Below the pieces are notes generated by a model, which saw only the letters and a list, made by a program, of their open reading frames with translations, made no database searches and was not told the origin of the DNA. Positions 50,176 through 60,157 of a stretch of 64,000 bases of DNA are shown piece by piece. Every line of letters begins with the position of its first letter. Position 1 is the first letter of the stretch. The translations under genes were made by a program, and so were the position numbers. The stretch comes from Phaseolus vulgaris (taxonomy: Eukaryota; Streptophyta; Magnoliopsida; Fabales; Fabaceae), in contig NC_023754.2 in assembly GCF_000499845.2 (NCBI RefSeq), positions 15,637,516-15,701,515 of the forward strand, given 5' to 3'.

Positions 50176-52884
50176 TCACATATAGCCATAATTGATGCTC
50201 CAGTGCTGCTTTTTACCAATGCGATCAATTTCCTCCACAAATTCCATTGGCATAGAAGGGACATCAAGAAATTTAAGTTTCTTCAGATACTGAATGCCCA
50301 CAGGTACAGTTTTGAGTTCATCAAGGCATGTCAACTCAAAATATTCCAAAGAAGGCAGTGCTGTGTCATCAATATGGATCGAATTCAAGTTCCAAAGATT
50401 TGAGAGATTTAGCTTCCTTAGTTTCTGGAACCCTCCAGCTTGAAAATGCAAAGTTTGACCTTCATAAGCGTGGGTTAAAGAGAGAACCGTCAAACAAGGC
50501 ATATCTTTTAGTGATTTCAACGGATCATTGGTTAAGTCAGAGTGGCGTAAGGTCAATCTCTCAAGATTATGGAGTTGAGGAATCCAATTTGGTAACCTTT
50601 CTAACTTCATATCAAGGAAAAGCTTCTTAAGTTTAAAATTTGGTAACGTAATGTTCAAGTCGACTACTTCACTGCGGTGATGACCAGATGTTTCAATGCG
50701 TAGTGCCTGCAAGTGTTCCATCTTCTTTATTGAGGAGCAAAGAACATTGTTGTGGTCTCCGCTGAAGCAAAGCACCCTCAGATCCCTTAACTGCTTTAGC
50801 TTTCCCACCTCTCTAATCGCCACTTCATCAAACTCCACACGCACTTGTGGTATCTTTTGTAGCATTGTCATGCCTCCAATATCCTTCCATTCAATTGAAG
50901 AAGATGCACAGTTAGGTGTCAGAAGATATCGTAACTTTTGAAGCTTGGTGATCTCCTTTGGAATCTTACACACTTTTGTTTGTCGTATATCCAAGGTCTC
51001 CAAGTTCAGGAGCTTACGAATGGATTTTGGAAGACTTTCTATCTGTGTTCCCCTAAAGCTTAAATACCTCAGGTGGATTAAATTCCCCAACTTTTTAGGA
51101 ACACAAGGTAATCCAGAATCTTCATAATCAAGTACCCTCAATGGCATATCATCTTTAAGAATTTTGCTTTCCAATTGGACAAACCATGATTCTTCTTGTT
51201 TTCCTGGAATGGTTATAATTGACCGAATGAGTGAGGTTTCAGTACTTCTAATTACATCATTGGTTGCAATTGTTAGACGTCGAACCAACCCACTTGACTC
51301 AGATTTATCATGCCCACCATCAATATACTCACAAAATCTTGTATCCTTGACTTTTCTAAGGATCATGCCATGTATTAAATCATGAACACGGCATTTTTTA
51401 ACTTTTCCTTCCATGGAAAATGAAGACACTTGCACCAAATTTCTATGGACCAACCCTAATAAATATTCATGTGCAATTTCTTCTAAAGATTTCGGGGTAT
51501 CAGGTGTAACAAATCCTTCAGCTACCCACTGCCTAACCAATCTATCAGATTCAATTTCATAGCCTTTCGGATACATTCCGAAATACAATAAACATGATCT
51601 GAGATTGATTGGCAAACTATCATAACTTAAACCTATAATTTCTGTTATATCGTTTAAGTTAGGATTGAACTCTTCACTAAACAGTCTCCATTGAGAGGCA
51701 CTTTGTTCCTTTTGAGCCAAAAGACCACCAACGACCACTATTGCTAGAGGTAAACCTTTACACTTCCTCACAATTTCAAGAGATAAGTCTTTAAGTTCTT
51801 CTGGAAAGCCTCCAGCGGAACCATACTTAAATGCTTTTTTGTGGAGCAATTTCAAAGATTCATCTTCACTTAAAGGTTCTTCCAGCTTATGCAGTTCAAT
51901 AAAAGAAGATTTCTTACAGAACACCGCAACCATCTGGTGCCTTGTTGTGATTATTATCCTACTTTTATTTTTATCATCAATCAAAGCAGATTGAATGTCA
52001 TCCCAAAAGTTTTCATTCCACACGTCATCAAATAAGATAACATACCTCTTCTTGTGCAAGCGATCTCTGACTTCTTCTTCCAAGGAGCCTCGATCCATCT
52101 TAGAAATATTAGAAGGTGGATCTTCCTTTCTTTCTTTGCAAAGTTTGTGTATCATATCCCTCAACAGTCCTTCTACAGTGTAGGATTGAGAGACTGTGAT
52201 CACTGCATGGCACACAAAGTCGTCATGGACCTTGTCAAAAACACTCTTGGCAAGAGTGGTTTTTCCAACTCCTGGAATACCAACGACAGAAATCACAGTG
52301 CGTTCTTCTCGTCCCTCTGTCAACCAATCTTTCAATATCTTTGTAGGTCCAGCAAGGCCAACAACCTCCTCTTCCTTAATAAGAAGAGGATCCATTTGAA
52401 GTTGGTGCAATGTGACATTTCGATTTTCTCCAGAACTGTTTAGTCTTGTTTCTAAAGAATATTGGCTTTGAAAACTACCTTTTTCATCACGAACAACTGA
52501 TTTGTTATCCTGAATCTTATATGCTATTTGAAGTCGAGGGATCAGGATTTTGATGTAGTGAACAGCCTTAGAGAGTAAAGCTACCCATCGAGGACCATCT
52601 TGAGGTTGTTTTTCTCTAACACGGATCCAATATTCATCAATCACATCTTCCATGCGAAAAGCTGCTTCTCTCAGCCGCATCAACCTTTCCTTCATTCTTT
52701 CACGCCTCTTGTTATCTTCTTCAGCTTCAGCCACTTTATCTACATCATCGATAAAATCTAGCAAGCTTCCAAGTTCTTCTGTAATCTCTGCAACTTCTTT
52801 TGGGAGATCTCTCATCATTTTGACAGCTTCAAAATGTTTTGGGAGCATATACTGGCGAGCAAAGGACATCGCAGTTTCTGCCAT
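50176..52884 (-). CDS. CNL-1: RPM1-like CC-NB-LRR immune receptor, 902 aa
   Basis: One uninterrupted exon. Coiled-coil N-terminus (residues 1-130) with the EDVID motif at 79-83; NB-ARC with P-loop GIPGVGKTT at 202-210, kinase-2 LFDDVW at 284-289, RNBS-B SRIIITTR at 308-315, GLPLA at 377-381, RNBS-D LLYFGMYPKGYEI at 432-444 and VHD (the MHD position) at 500-502; then about a dozen LRRs ending GKKQHWSINYGYM. These intracellular receptors detect pathogen effectors directly or via host guards and trigger defence. All key motifs are intact, so it is likely functional. Start: the ATG at 52884 begins MAETAMSF, typical of this family. The closest relative is CNL-2 at 60158-62797, in the same orientation. 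Confidence 0.95.
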   Translation of the reverse strand: MAETAMSFARQYMLPKHFEAVKMMRDLPKEVAEITEELGSLLDFIDDVDKVAEAEEDNKRRERMKERLMRLREAAFRMEDVIDEYWIRVREKQPQDGPRWVALLSKAVHYIKILIPRLQIAYKIQDNKSVVRDEKGSFQSQYSLETRLNSSGENRNVTLHQLQMDPLLIKEEEVVGLAGPTKILKDWLTEGREERTVISVVGIPGVGKTTLAKSVFDKVHDDFVCHAVITVSQSYTVEGLLRDMIHKLCKERKEDPPSNISKMDRGSLEEEVRDRLHKKRYVILFDDVWNENFWDDIQSALIDDKNKSRIIITTRHQMVAVFCKKSSFIELHKLEEPLSEDESLKLLHKKAFKYGSAGGFPEELKDLSLEIVRKCKGLPLAIVVVGGLLAQKEQSASQWRLFSEEFNPNLNDITEIIGLSYDSLPINLRSCLLYFGMYPKGYEIESDRLVRQWVAEGFVTPDTPKSLEEIAHEYLLGLVHRNLVQVSSFSMEGKVKKCRVHDLIHGMILRKVKDTRFCEYIDGGHDKSESSGLVRRLTIATNDVIRSTETSLIRSIITIPGKQEESWFVQLESKILKDDMPLRVLDYEDSGLPCVPKKLGNLIHLRYLSFRGTQIESLPKSIRKLLNLETLDIRQTKVCKIPKEITKLQKLRYLLTPNCASSSIEWKDIGGMTMLQKIPQVRVEFDEVAIREVGKLKQLRDLRVLCFSGDHNNVLCSSIKKMEHLQALRIETSGHHRSEVVDLNITLPNFKLKKLFLDMKLERLPNWIPQLHNLERLTLRHSDLTNDPLKSLKDMPCLTVLSLTHAYEGQTLHFQAGGFQKLRKLNLSNLWNLNSIHIDDTALPSLEYFELTCLDELKTVPVGIQYLKKLKFLDVPSMPMEFVEEIDRIGKKQHWSINYGYM

Positions 52885-53139
52885 TTTAGTGTAGTTTTCA
52901 TCTGCGTTTTGCTATGTGGTGGTGGTAGTGGTGAGTGCAATACTTTATGTGTTAACGTTCTACAACATACCACAGTCCTTTTACTTCTAATGTATTTAAG
53001 CCTTCAAAAATATAATATAAGCAGAATAATCATGATGAACTTGTCTGAAATTGTGTCTCCAATTTTTTATTGAACCTTAGCATATTTTAAAATTAACAAC
53101 GATTAATTAATTCTTTTAATAAAATTTCAAATTGAATAA
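52885..53139. other. CNL-1 leader and proximal promoter region
   Basis: Immediately upstream of the CNL-1 start. A GTGGTGGTGGTAGTGGTGAG tract lies about 35 bases before the ATG on the plus-strand map. No core promoter element can be assigned with confidence. Confidence 0.4.
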
Positions 53140-53350
53140 AATAAAATAAAAGTAATTCAGCCTACTTTTATTCATGTAATTGCTGTGCACTGTTTAGGCG
53201 AAACAGACTTTGAGTTTTCAACATCTTTATTAAATGTTTCGTGTTTTGCTCTTTTTCCTATTTATTTTGCCGTACTAAAGCAAGAGGGGTAGTTGTACAA
53301 TTGATTGTACTTGCCATAGGTAGTAGTTATACACACTTAATGTCCTCCTT
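53140..53350. repeat. NLR upstream-flank repeat, copy 1
   Basis: Shares CCTATTTATTTTG and CTACTTTTATTCATG plus GACTTTGAG-TTTCA phrases with 56560-56930 and 58100-58373. It lies in the 5' region of CNL-1. Confidence 0.65.
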
Positions 53351-53648
53351 AGTAGGTTGTGTTGCTAATAGTCGTTTAAAGTACTTCAATAGTCAATCCT
53401 TATACAAGTTCTGGTGTAAGCATCTACATCATAGAGAGAACTTGGAATTTAGCTCCTTTTTTAAAGAAAGATTCTGGGTAAAGGAGCTTAGGATAAAATT
53501 ACTTCCATTTTGGTGACTTCAAAACACAATAAAAATGTATTCATTTTGCAACTCAATTCTTATTCAATTAAAGATCAAGGGACAAGTGGTCTTATTTATA
53601 GATACACAAGTCTTTTACACTTCATATTGTATGGAGTGTAGGACTTAA
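53351..53648. other. Distal CNL-1 upstream DNA
   Basis: The 91-codon plus-strand frame at 53241-53516 overlaps the repeated flank and has no recognisable domain; I consider it chance. Confidence 0.4.
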
Positions 53649-54591
53649 CACTAGTGCAGAAACATAAAACAAGTGCGGCTATTTCGAATTTATAAATGCG
53701 GTTTTATAGGCGCATTTGATCAACACGTACTTGTAAATCAAGAAATATAAATGCGGCTATATAGCCGCATTTATAAATACCATTTACAAGTGCGGCTAAG
53801 TAGCCGCACTTGTATATGCCAAATCATTAAAAAAATTTAAAACATCGTCAATCTTGTGTGAAGGCAACGTTGATGAAGAATCACGGGAGCTATTGGCGAC
53901 AGCAGAAGCGACGACAGACAGGGAAGCAGCAACGGAGCAAACAAAAAAACCCACAAGAACCCACGAAGACAATGAAAGAGTACTAAGCAATGCAAGAAAC
54001 CAAACAATGTAAGAAAAACGAATGCCAGCCAACGAAACAGTGCTTCGAGACCACCAATGCAAGGAAAGAAACATATATAAGAAAAACGAAAAACATCTAT
54101 GCATATATTTGTGAAGATGAAGAGGAAGAAAGAGAGTTTAAGAAACTTACATTGCACAAATGGAATGCAGATGCAGCAGAAGGAGACGAACTCATAGTGC
54201 GAACGCGAAACGAAGGCAAAGACGAGAAAGAAAGTATGAAATTGTGTGTGGCGCGCTTCAAAATTTAGGGTAAAAAAGGATTTACGAATGCGGCTAAAGG
54301 TAAAACCGCATTCGTAAATCAAAGAGTTTTGATTTACAAATGCGGCTATACAAATAGCTGCATTCGTAAATCATGTGTGGCTATACAAATAGCTGCATTC
54401 GTAAATCATGTGCGGCTATACAAATAGCCGCATTCGTAAATCAAGTACTTTGATTTACAAGTGCGGCTATATAAATAGCCGCATTCGTAAATCAAAATAA
54501 TTTAATAAATGTCACCGCATTTTTTACGAAAGCGGGTAACGCAAAAGCCACACTAAATAAAGAGTATCATTTTTTTCTTTTTGCACTAGTG
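53649..54591. mobile_element. CACTA-like non-autonomous element, 943 bp, TAA target duplication
   Basis: Termini CACTAGTGCAGAAA and TTTTTGCACTAGTG are inverted repeats. TAA flanks both sides (53646-53648, 54592-54594), as expected for the 3-bp duplication of CACTA elements. Both subterminal zones hold many copies of a palindromic module GCGGCTATATAGCCGCATT, separated by CGTAAATCA-type linkers. The interior has a 161-codon minus-strand frame (54322-53837) that is hydrophobic, Phe/Leu-rich and unlike any transposase, and a purine-rich plus strand; probably non-coding. Confidence 0.82.
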
Positions 54592-54594
54592 TAA

Positions 54595-55639
54595 AATGCA
54601 ACACAAGGTTCCACATGAGAGCAACTTTGGCACATCCAAGGGAGAGGAGGAGTGGCGCCTCATTTTAGCCTATTTTGGCCATGTTCTCCATTATGTGGGA
54701 CTCCATGTGTGTTGGTCGAAGTTTGACTAGCTCCTCGATTTGCTTATCCAACAAGGACCAATTAGGGTTATGGTTCTACAAAATGCAGAGAAAAAGGCCT
54801 ACACTTTTATAAAGAAAATCTACTATTATACAATGTGTACAACTGAGAAGAAAGAAAATTCTAATATTCTCTTTTTAAGTGTAGAGTCTTCCTCATAAGC
54901 CTTCATCTTCTTCTTTCCTCTTAACCAAAGATATAGGTGTGGTGGTGTGGTGGTTGGATGATTTTCATAATTCTCTCCCTCTTGAAAAGGATTTATCTCA
55001 TTATTTGATTGATGTTTAGTGACAACAACTTTTATTAGTTATTTCTTTTTATTTTCCTCCTAAATCGAACATCTATAATAACAAATAAAATTTGAATAAG
55101 TTTCTTTACTAACAAAATGTGTTTAAAGAAAATAACAAGAAAATAAGGCTCTATATTATTTTTGTAAAAGTTTTTATTAGAAAAATTAAGGGCCTATGTT
55201 TAAAAAACATTTTTCTTTTGTTTTGGTCATTACCTTATGCTTTGCAATGTCAAAATAGAATGTTGTTTTTGAGATTTTTGTGAATACAAGTCAAAATTAT
55301 TACCTTTTTGTGAAGTGTTCAAAAGCATGCATATTCTCTTAAAATTTTCTTTTCTATGGATTTCTCTCGGAATTTGTTTGTTTAACTCTTTGTTTCTACC
55401 TAATAAGTGTCATATTTTAGTAATATTTCATATTAAAATATAGACACTTAGGAGTATTAATTGATAAAATAAGTATAATATAACCTCTAATTTATTTAAA
55501 CATTTTTACATATTTGTGATATGAATTTGAATAAGAAACATTTTTACATATTTTGTGATATTAATTTGAATAAGAACGAATTATTCCCAAATTTATGTTA
55601 ATTTCAAGATTTTATGGAAGAATGGAGATGAAAGGGCAA
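54595..55639. other. Intergenic DNA inside the NLR cluster
   Basis: No coding region recognised. 54600-55000 is of moderate GC content, with a CTTCATCTTCTTCTTTCCTC tract; the rest is AT-rich. Confidence 0.4.
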
Positions 55640-55900
55640 AAGGAGAATAGACAAAGTTAAGAAGGGAAAGCTGAAGTGCACCAACACTCACCAAAGCTCG
55701 CCCAAGCTCACTCAAGCCAGAAGTTCCCATAGAATCTCGCTCAAGCGAGCTCAATCTCGCCCAGGTTAGATCACTCCAGTGACATTGGGGCTTTTTTTTG
55801 CAACTCGCCTAGGCAAGTCCAATAATGCACATGCGAGAAGTCATTTAACCCAAGCCCAACTAAGTTAGATATGAGGCATGAGACACCACCCTAGACATTA
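55640..55900. mobile_element. Possible LTR-retrotransposon fragment
   Basis: Phrases such as GCTCGCCCAAGCTCACTCAA and AATCTCGCTCAAGCGAGCTC plus AACTCGCCTAGGCAAG resemble the CTCGC-CAAGCGAG motif frequent in legume Gypsy-type LTR regions. There are no boundaries or coding sequence. Confidence 0.35.
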
Positions 55901-56039
55901 TCAAGTGGATTGTCATTCAATTGGGATAAAAGTAAATTACTTTTTCAGTTTTATTATAATTATCAAGTAGCAAATGTTTTAAAACAAACTATGAGTTATA
56001 ATTGATAAAAAAAAAGTATATTGCTGTATTTTTAAAAAT

Positions 56040-56520
56040 TAAGAGATATTTGATTAAATATTAAAAAAAATTATTAAATATCAACTAAATTTAGAGACAA
56101 AAAATAATTTGTAATTAACTAAATTAGATACTATTTTAGAGACTAAAAAATTATTTATATCTAAAGTGATTTTTATTATTAATAAAATTTATTAAATTAT
56201 TTCTAAATTAGTATATATATTAGCTATCAAGGTTCATGTTATTAATCCTTTAGATTCTAAATTAGATTCTAAAATATTAATAAAGACTAATTTAAAATAT
56301 AAAATAGTAAGTAGAAAAAAAAAATTGTAGTTCATGATTAGATACCAATTTAAAAATTATTTTATAAATTTGTATTGATAATGGAAATTATTTTAGATAT
56401 CAATAATTTTTTATTTTATAAAATGGTCTTTAGTTTAGTTAAATATTAACTAATTATTTTAATTTTTAAAATTAATTTTTATTTAATGATTTTTCTGTAA
56501 TAAATCATTCTATTGATAGT
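56040..56520. repeat. Dispersed AT-rich repeat (CACTA subterminal-like)
   Basis: Phrases AACTAAATTAGATACTATTT and TTTTTATTATTAATAAA and GATACCAATTTAAAAATTA recur at 10190-10330, 20150-20290, 58400-58560 and 59095-59215. The copy at 58374 starts with a CACTA terminus, so all may be parts of one element family. Confidence 0.6.
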
Positions 56521-56559
56521 GAAAAATTAAATTAAATAAATAATAATAATAAAAGAGTA

Positions 56560-56930
56560 ATTAAGTCTACTTTTATTCATGATATTGTTCCAGCAAATTT
56601 TGTGCATCTACGTGACTTTGAGCTTTCAGCATGTTTATTAAATGTTTTGCGACCAGGTTGTGTTTTTTTTTTTTCCTATTTATTTTGTGGTACTTCAAGA
56701 CCGCTAAATTGTATTTATTGTATTTCTCAGATAGTAGTTGATTCAATTAATTTTGTCAGGTGGTAGTTTTACAGTTAATAGTTTTTTTTACCCATCAAAA
56801 TTTTGAAAAGATTTTTTTTTTCTTTAACTTTGATTTTTAAAGTAATCTTCATATTTTGTTTTCTCTATTTCGTGTGTTATTTAAGTTTTTTTATAATTTT
56901 TTAAATTAACTTCCATTAAGTTCTCTCAAT
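56560..56930. repeat. NLR upstream-flank repeat, copy 2 (orphan)
   Basis: Near-copy of 58100-58373 and related to the CNL-1 upstream DNA at 53140-53350: GTATTTCTCAGATAGTAGTT and CCATCAAAATTTTGAAAAGA occur in both orphan copies. No receptor gene follows it. Confidence 0.75.
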
Positions 56931-58099
56931 AGAATAATTACAACTTTATTTTAATAGTACTTTAAATATGTGCTCACATTGATCTAAATTCTTTTATTAT
57001 GAATTATAAATTAGTTAGATAAAAAGAATATTATACATCTATAAACCAATTCGACGCGAAAATAATTCTAAGTATATAATATCTATTTATAAAACGGATT
57101 AAATATGTTTTTCATCTTTGTACAAGTAAAATTGATTTTCATTCTTAATCTAAATTTTAGACTTTTTAGTAGTAAAAAAATTATTGGAATGAGTCATTAC
57201 AAACTTTATTAAGTGGTAAACGAATTTTCAATATGGAATAGGATGTTAAAATATTTCATATTAACTCATCATTAACATGAATGTTATAATATTATAATAT
57301 AATCCAAATTAAAAATTTGTTTGTCATGTAAAAACAAGAAATTGATAAAAACTTATTCCAATAATTTATTTACTACAATTGTATCAGTATCTTGAAGACT
57401 AAAATTAAGACTAAAAAAAACTTCATGTTACAGGAAAGATATGCATTGTTTTCGGTTTAAATACAATAATTATAAATAATGGAAAAGAGGAATGAAATTT
57501 TAGTAAAAAAAATCAATTATTTTTCTTAATATATCTGTGACGGAAGAAATGAAATGGAGAGAGCACTAGTTTTTATTTGTGCATTTTGTGATGCCGAAAT
57601 AAAAATAGTAAAATATAAATTTTGATATGGTGAATTGCAAAGGTTAGTGTTTGCTCCAAGCTTATATTAATTATCCAAGCTAAGTTCACATGAATGCATG
57701 CATCAAAATTAATGAACTTTGAGAAATATCAAATCACACACTTTTTGACCTTTGGTTTAGTGAAAATCTTCAAAACTAATGATTTACTTATAGTAAGAAA
57801 ATATATACAAACCTTGAGATTATCATTGACAATTTTTCAGGAATGAAACATAAACCGGATAAAAAAAAAATTATTTTTTATAAAGGTGATTAACAAATCA
57901 CTAGGGTCAATAAAGTATTGACTAAGAACAAATTAAAATTGAATTGAGGTAGAAAAAAATTATAAAGCATCGTTGAAGAAATTTGAACAACACCAATATA
58001 TACTACACGAATAACATAATGACCACGTAACACATGGATTTTATTAGTATCACTTTTTTGTTTTCTACTTCTGTTTTTTGTGTACCAACACGTTGCCGG
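56931..58099. other. AT-rich spacer between orphan NLR flanks
   Basis: No coding frame or recognised element seen. Confidence 0.4.
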
Positions 58100-58373
58100 A
58101 TAAGAAGAGGAGTTTGTTTTTGCCTATTTATTTTGTGGTACATCAAGAATCAGTAAATTGCATTTATTGTATTTCTCAGATAGTAGTTGATTTAATTAAT
58201 TTTATTTGTCAGGTGGTAGTTTAACAGTTATAATAGCTTTTTTTACCCATCAAAATTTTGAAAAGATATTTTTTTCTTTAAATTTGATTTTTAAATTTCA
58301 TATTTTGTTTTCTCTATTTAGTGTATTATTTAAGTTTTTTTATATTTTTTAAAATTAACTTCCATTCAGTTTT
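58100..58373. repeat. NLR upstream-flank repeat, copy 3 (orphan)
   Basis: Third copy of the flank; about 270 bases closely match 56660-56930. It is cut off on its right by a CACTA-type terminus at 58374. Confidence 0.75.
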
Positions 58374-58640
58374 CACTACAAGAAAATCATAAAATAGAAA
58401 CTAATTTTTAAAGACAAAAAATAATTAGTTGCAATAGTAACTAAATTAGAGATCATTTTAGAAACTAAAACAAAATTTGGTTTCTAAATTAGTTTCTATT
58501 ATTATTAAATAGTTTTTAAATTGGTATCTAATTATAAATCAAAGTTTTAACTACCAATTATTTAGTTTCTAAATTTGATAGCAAAAACCTTGGTCAAATA
58601 TAAATTAATTTTAAAAATAAAAAATATGTCATAATTTTCA
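58374..58640. mobile_element. CACTA-type element left end
   Basis: Begins CACTACAAGAAAATCATAAA, the canonical CACTA terminus, followed by repeated GAAACTAATTT/TTTCTAAATTAGTTTCTA motifs typical of subterminal repeats. Its right end was not found; it may extend further or be truncated. Confidence 0.65.
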
Positions 58641-59389
58641 ATTTAAAAATATACATTTGTAAAAATATGTCATAATTTTCAATTTAAATATGCAATAATA
58701 ATTACAAATTATAGAAATAGAAAAAAGTATAATGATATTGTAGTAAAGAGAACCAATTATTGGATTAAAGAGAACCACCAGGTGCAATTGAGTAGGAGAC
58801 CTTAGAGTTTCCATCAATGAGATTTACGAGAGAAAACAAAAAAATATTAAAATAAATGCCAAAATATCACCAAACACATCAAAATGAAATAAATTAAATT
58901 AAGCTATAAAATAAATTAGAATAATCATCTTTAACATGGAAGTAGAAAACATATATGCATGAATCAAAGTTAAGTATAATGCAATTAAGGAATAAAAAAA
59001 TAAGAGTAAATCATCTGCGAGCATTTTGAGAATAATTCTCAAGATAAATTAATAAATATAATGAAAAAAAATATTATAAGAAAAAATTATTAAATAGAAA
59101 ATAGTTTTAAAAGATTAAAAATAATTAGTTATTATATTGATTAAATTAGATATTATTCTAAAAATTAAAAGAAATTATTTATATCTAAATTAGTTTATAT
59201 TATTGATTTTAAACTTTTATATATATATATATATATATATATAATTAGTTAACCAGATTTTACTTACAAATTTTAAAATCTAACTAATTGAAATAATATT
59301 AGTAATAAACCTCAAGTTTATAGTTTGAGTGAGAAACCTTTTTCTTTAGTGAAAGCCCTAACTCCTTAAAAATTTACAATTAAGACAAG
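58641..59389. other. AT-rich spacer with (AT)n tract
   Basis: No gene. An AT dinucleotide run occupies 59219-59242. 59095-59215 is another piece of the dispersed AT-rich repeat. Confidence 0.5.
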
Positions 59390-60157
59390 AATTACAGTAT
59401 CTCCAATAATGTTGCTTTATTAAATCCAATTATAGTCTTCCAATTTTGAAATGGTCAAGAGAGAATAAGATAACTTATGGTGAAGTGAACAATTTATGAA
59501 CTCATTGCGATCACAGAAATAAACACCCCTCAAAATGCTACATTTTTATTCATTATATTGTTTACTGATAAAATAAAATAAAATGAACTTCAATTACATA
59601 AAAACATCAAGTTCCAGTTAGGATTCTTCACCCCAAACTACAATTTAGAAACACATTTTGGAAAAGAAAAGAGAATGAGAAAGAAGGAAGCTTAGAAAAC
59701 ATCATCAGAAAATGACGGCACTTGCACTTTGATGCATCAAATCCAGATCCACCCTTTCAAGGGTCGCAAGAGAGAGCACTTGAGGGAATCTTCACTCGTA
59801 TCATAGCACACCTAAAATTCACAATTGTATACAAGTGAGTGGAACATCTAGAATTAAGAACCCTAAACCCTAAAGAACATCAATTAAAGTTAACACAATC
59901 AAATGTACATAAATTTATAATGTGCCTAAATACTAAATTTACACTAAGTATACACTTTCACAAACACCACAAAAAGACTAAACTTATTCCTAAATCGCAC
60001 GTTTCAAGTGTTTATCATGATCACACTTATGAACATCTAAACTAAACAACGTAATTCAAGAGTTGAGGTCAACACCTACCAATTCGAAGCATAAAATATT
60101 AACACAAAATAAGATTATAGTGGTGAAAATCTTATCATGCTAAATACATACCACTGA
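59390..60157. other. 3' flank of CNL-2, duplicate of the CNL-1 3' flank
   Basis: Matches 49620-50175 for most of its length. The short plus-strand frame at 59839-60045 is chance. Confidence 0.7.

Noticed and set aside
50328..52443. Several plus-strand frames of 60-129 codons across CNL-1 (and the equivalents across CNL-2)
   Set aside because: They are antisense shadows of the receptor genes, reappear in both copies at equivalent places and have no recognisable domain.
53837..54322. 161-codon hydrophobic minus-strand frame inside the CACTA-like element
   Set aside because: Composition is dominated by Phe/Leu/Ser from a purine-rich opposite strand; no transposase or known membrane family resemblance. 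Possible captured sequence, but not supportable.
54290..54500. CRISPR-like or riboswitch-like hairpin series (GCGGCTA...TAGCCGC)
   Set aside because: It lies within an element with CACTA termini and 3-bp target duplication; the hairpins are subterminal repeats.
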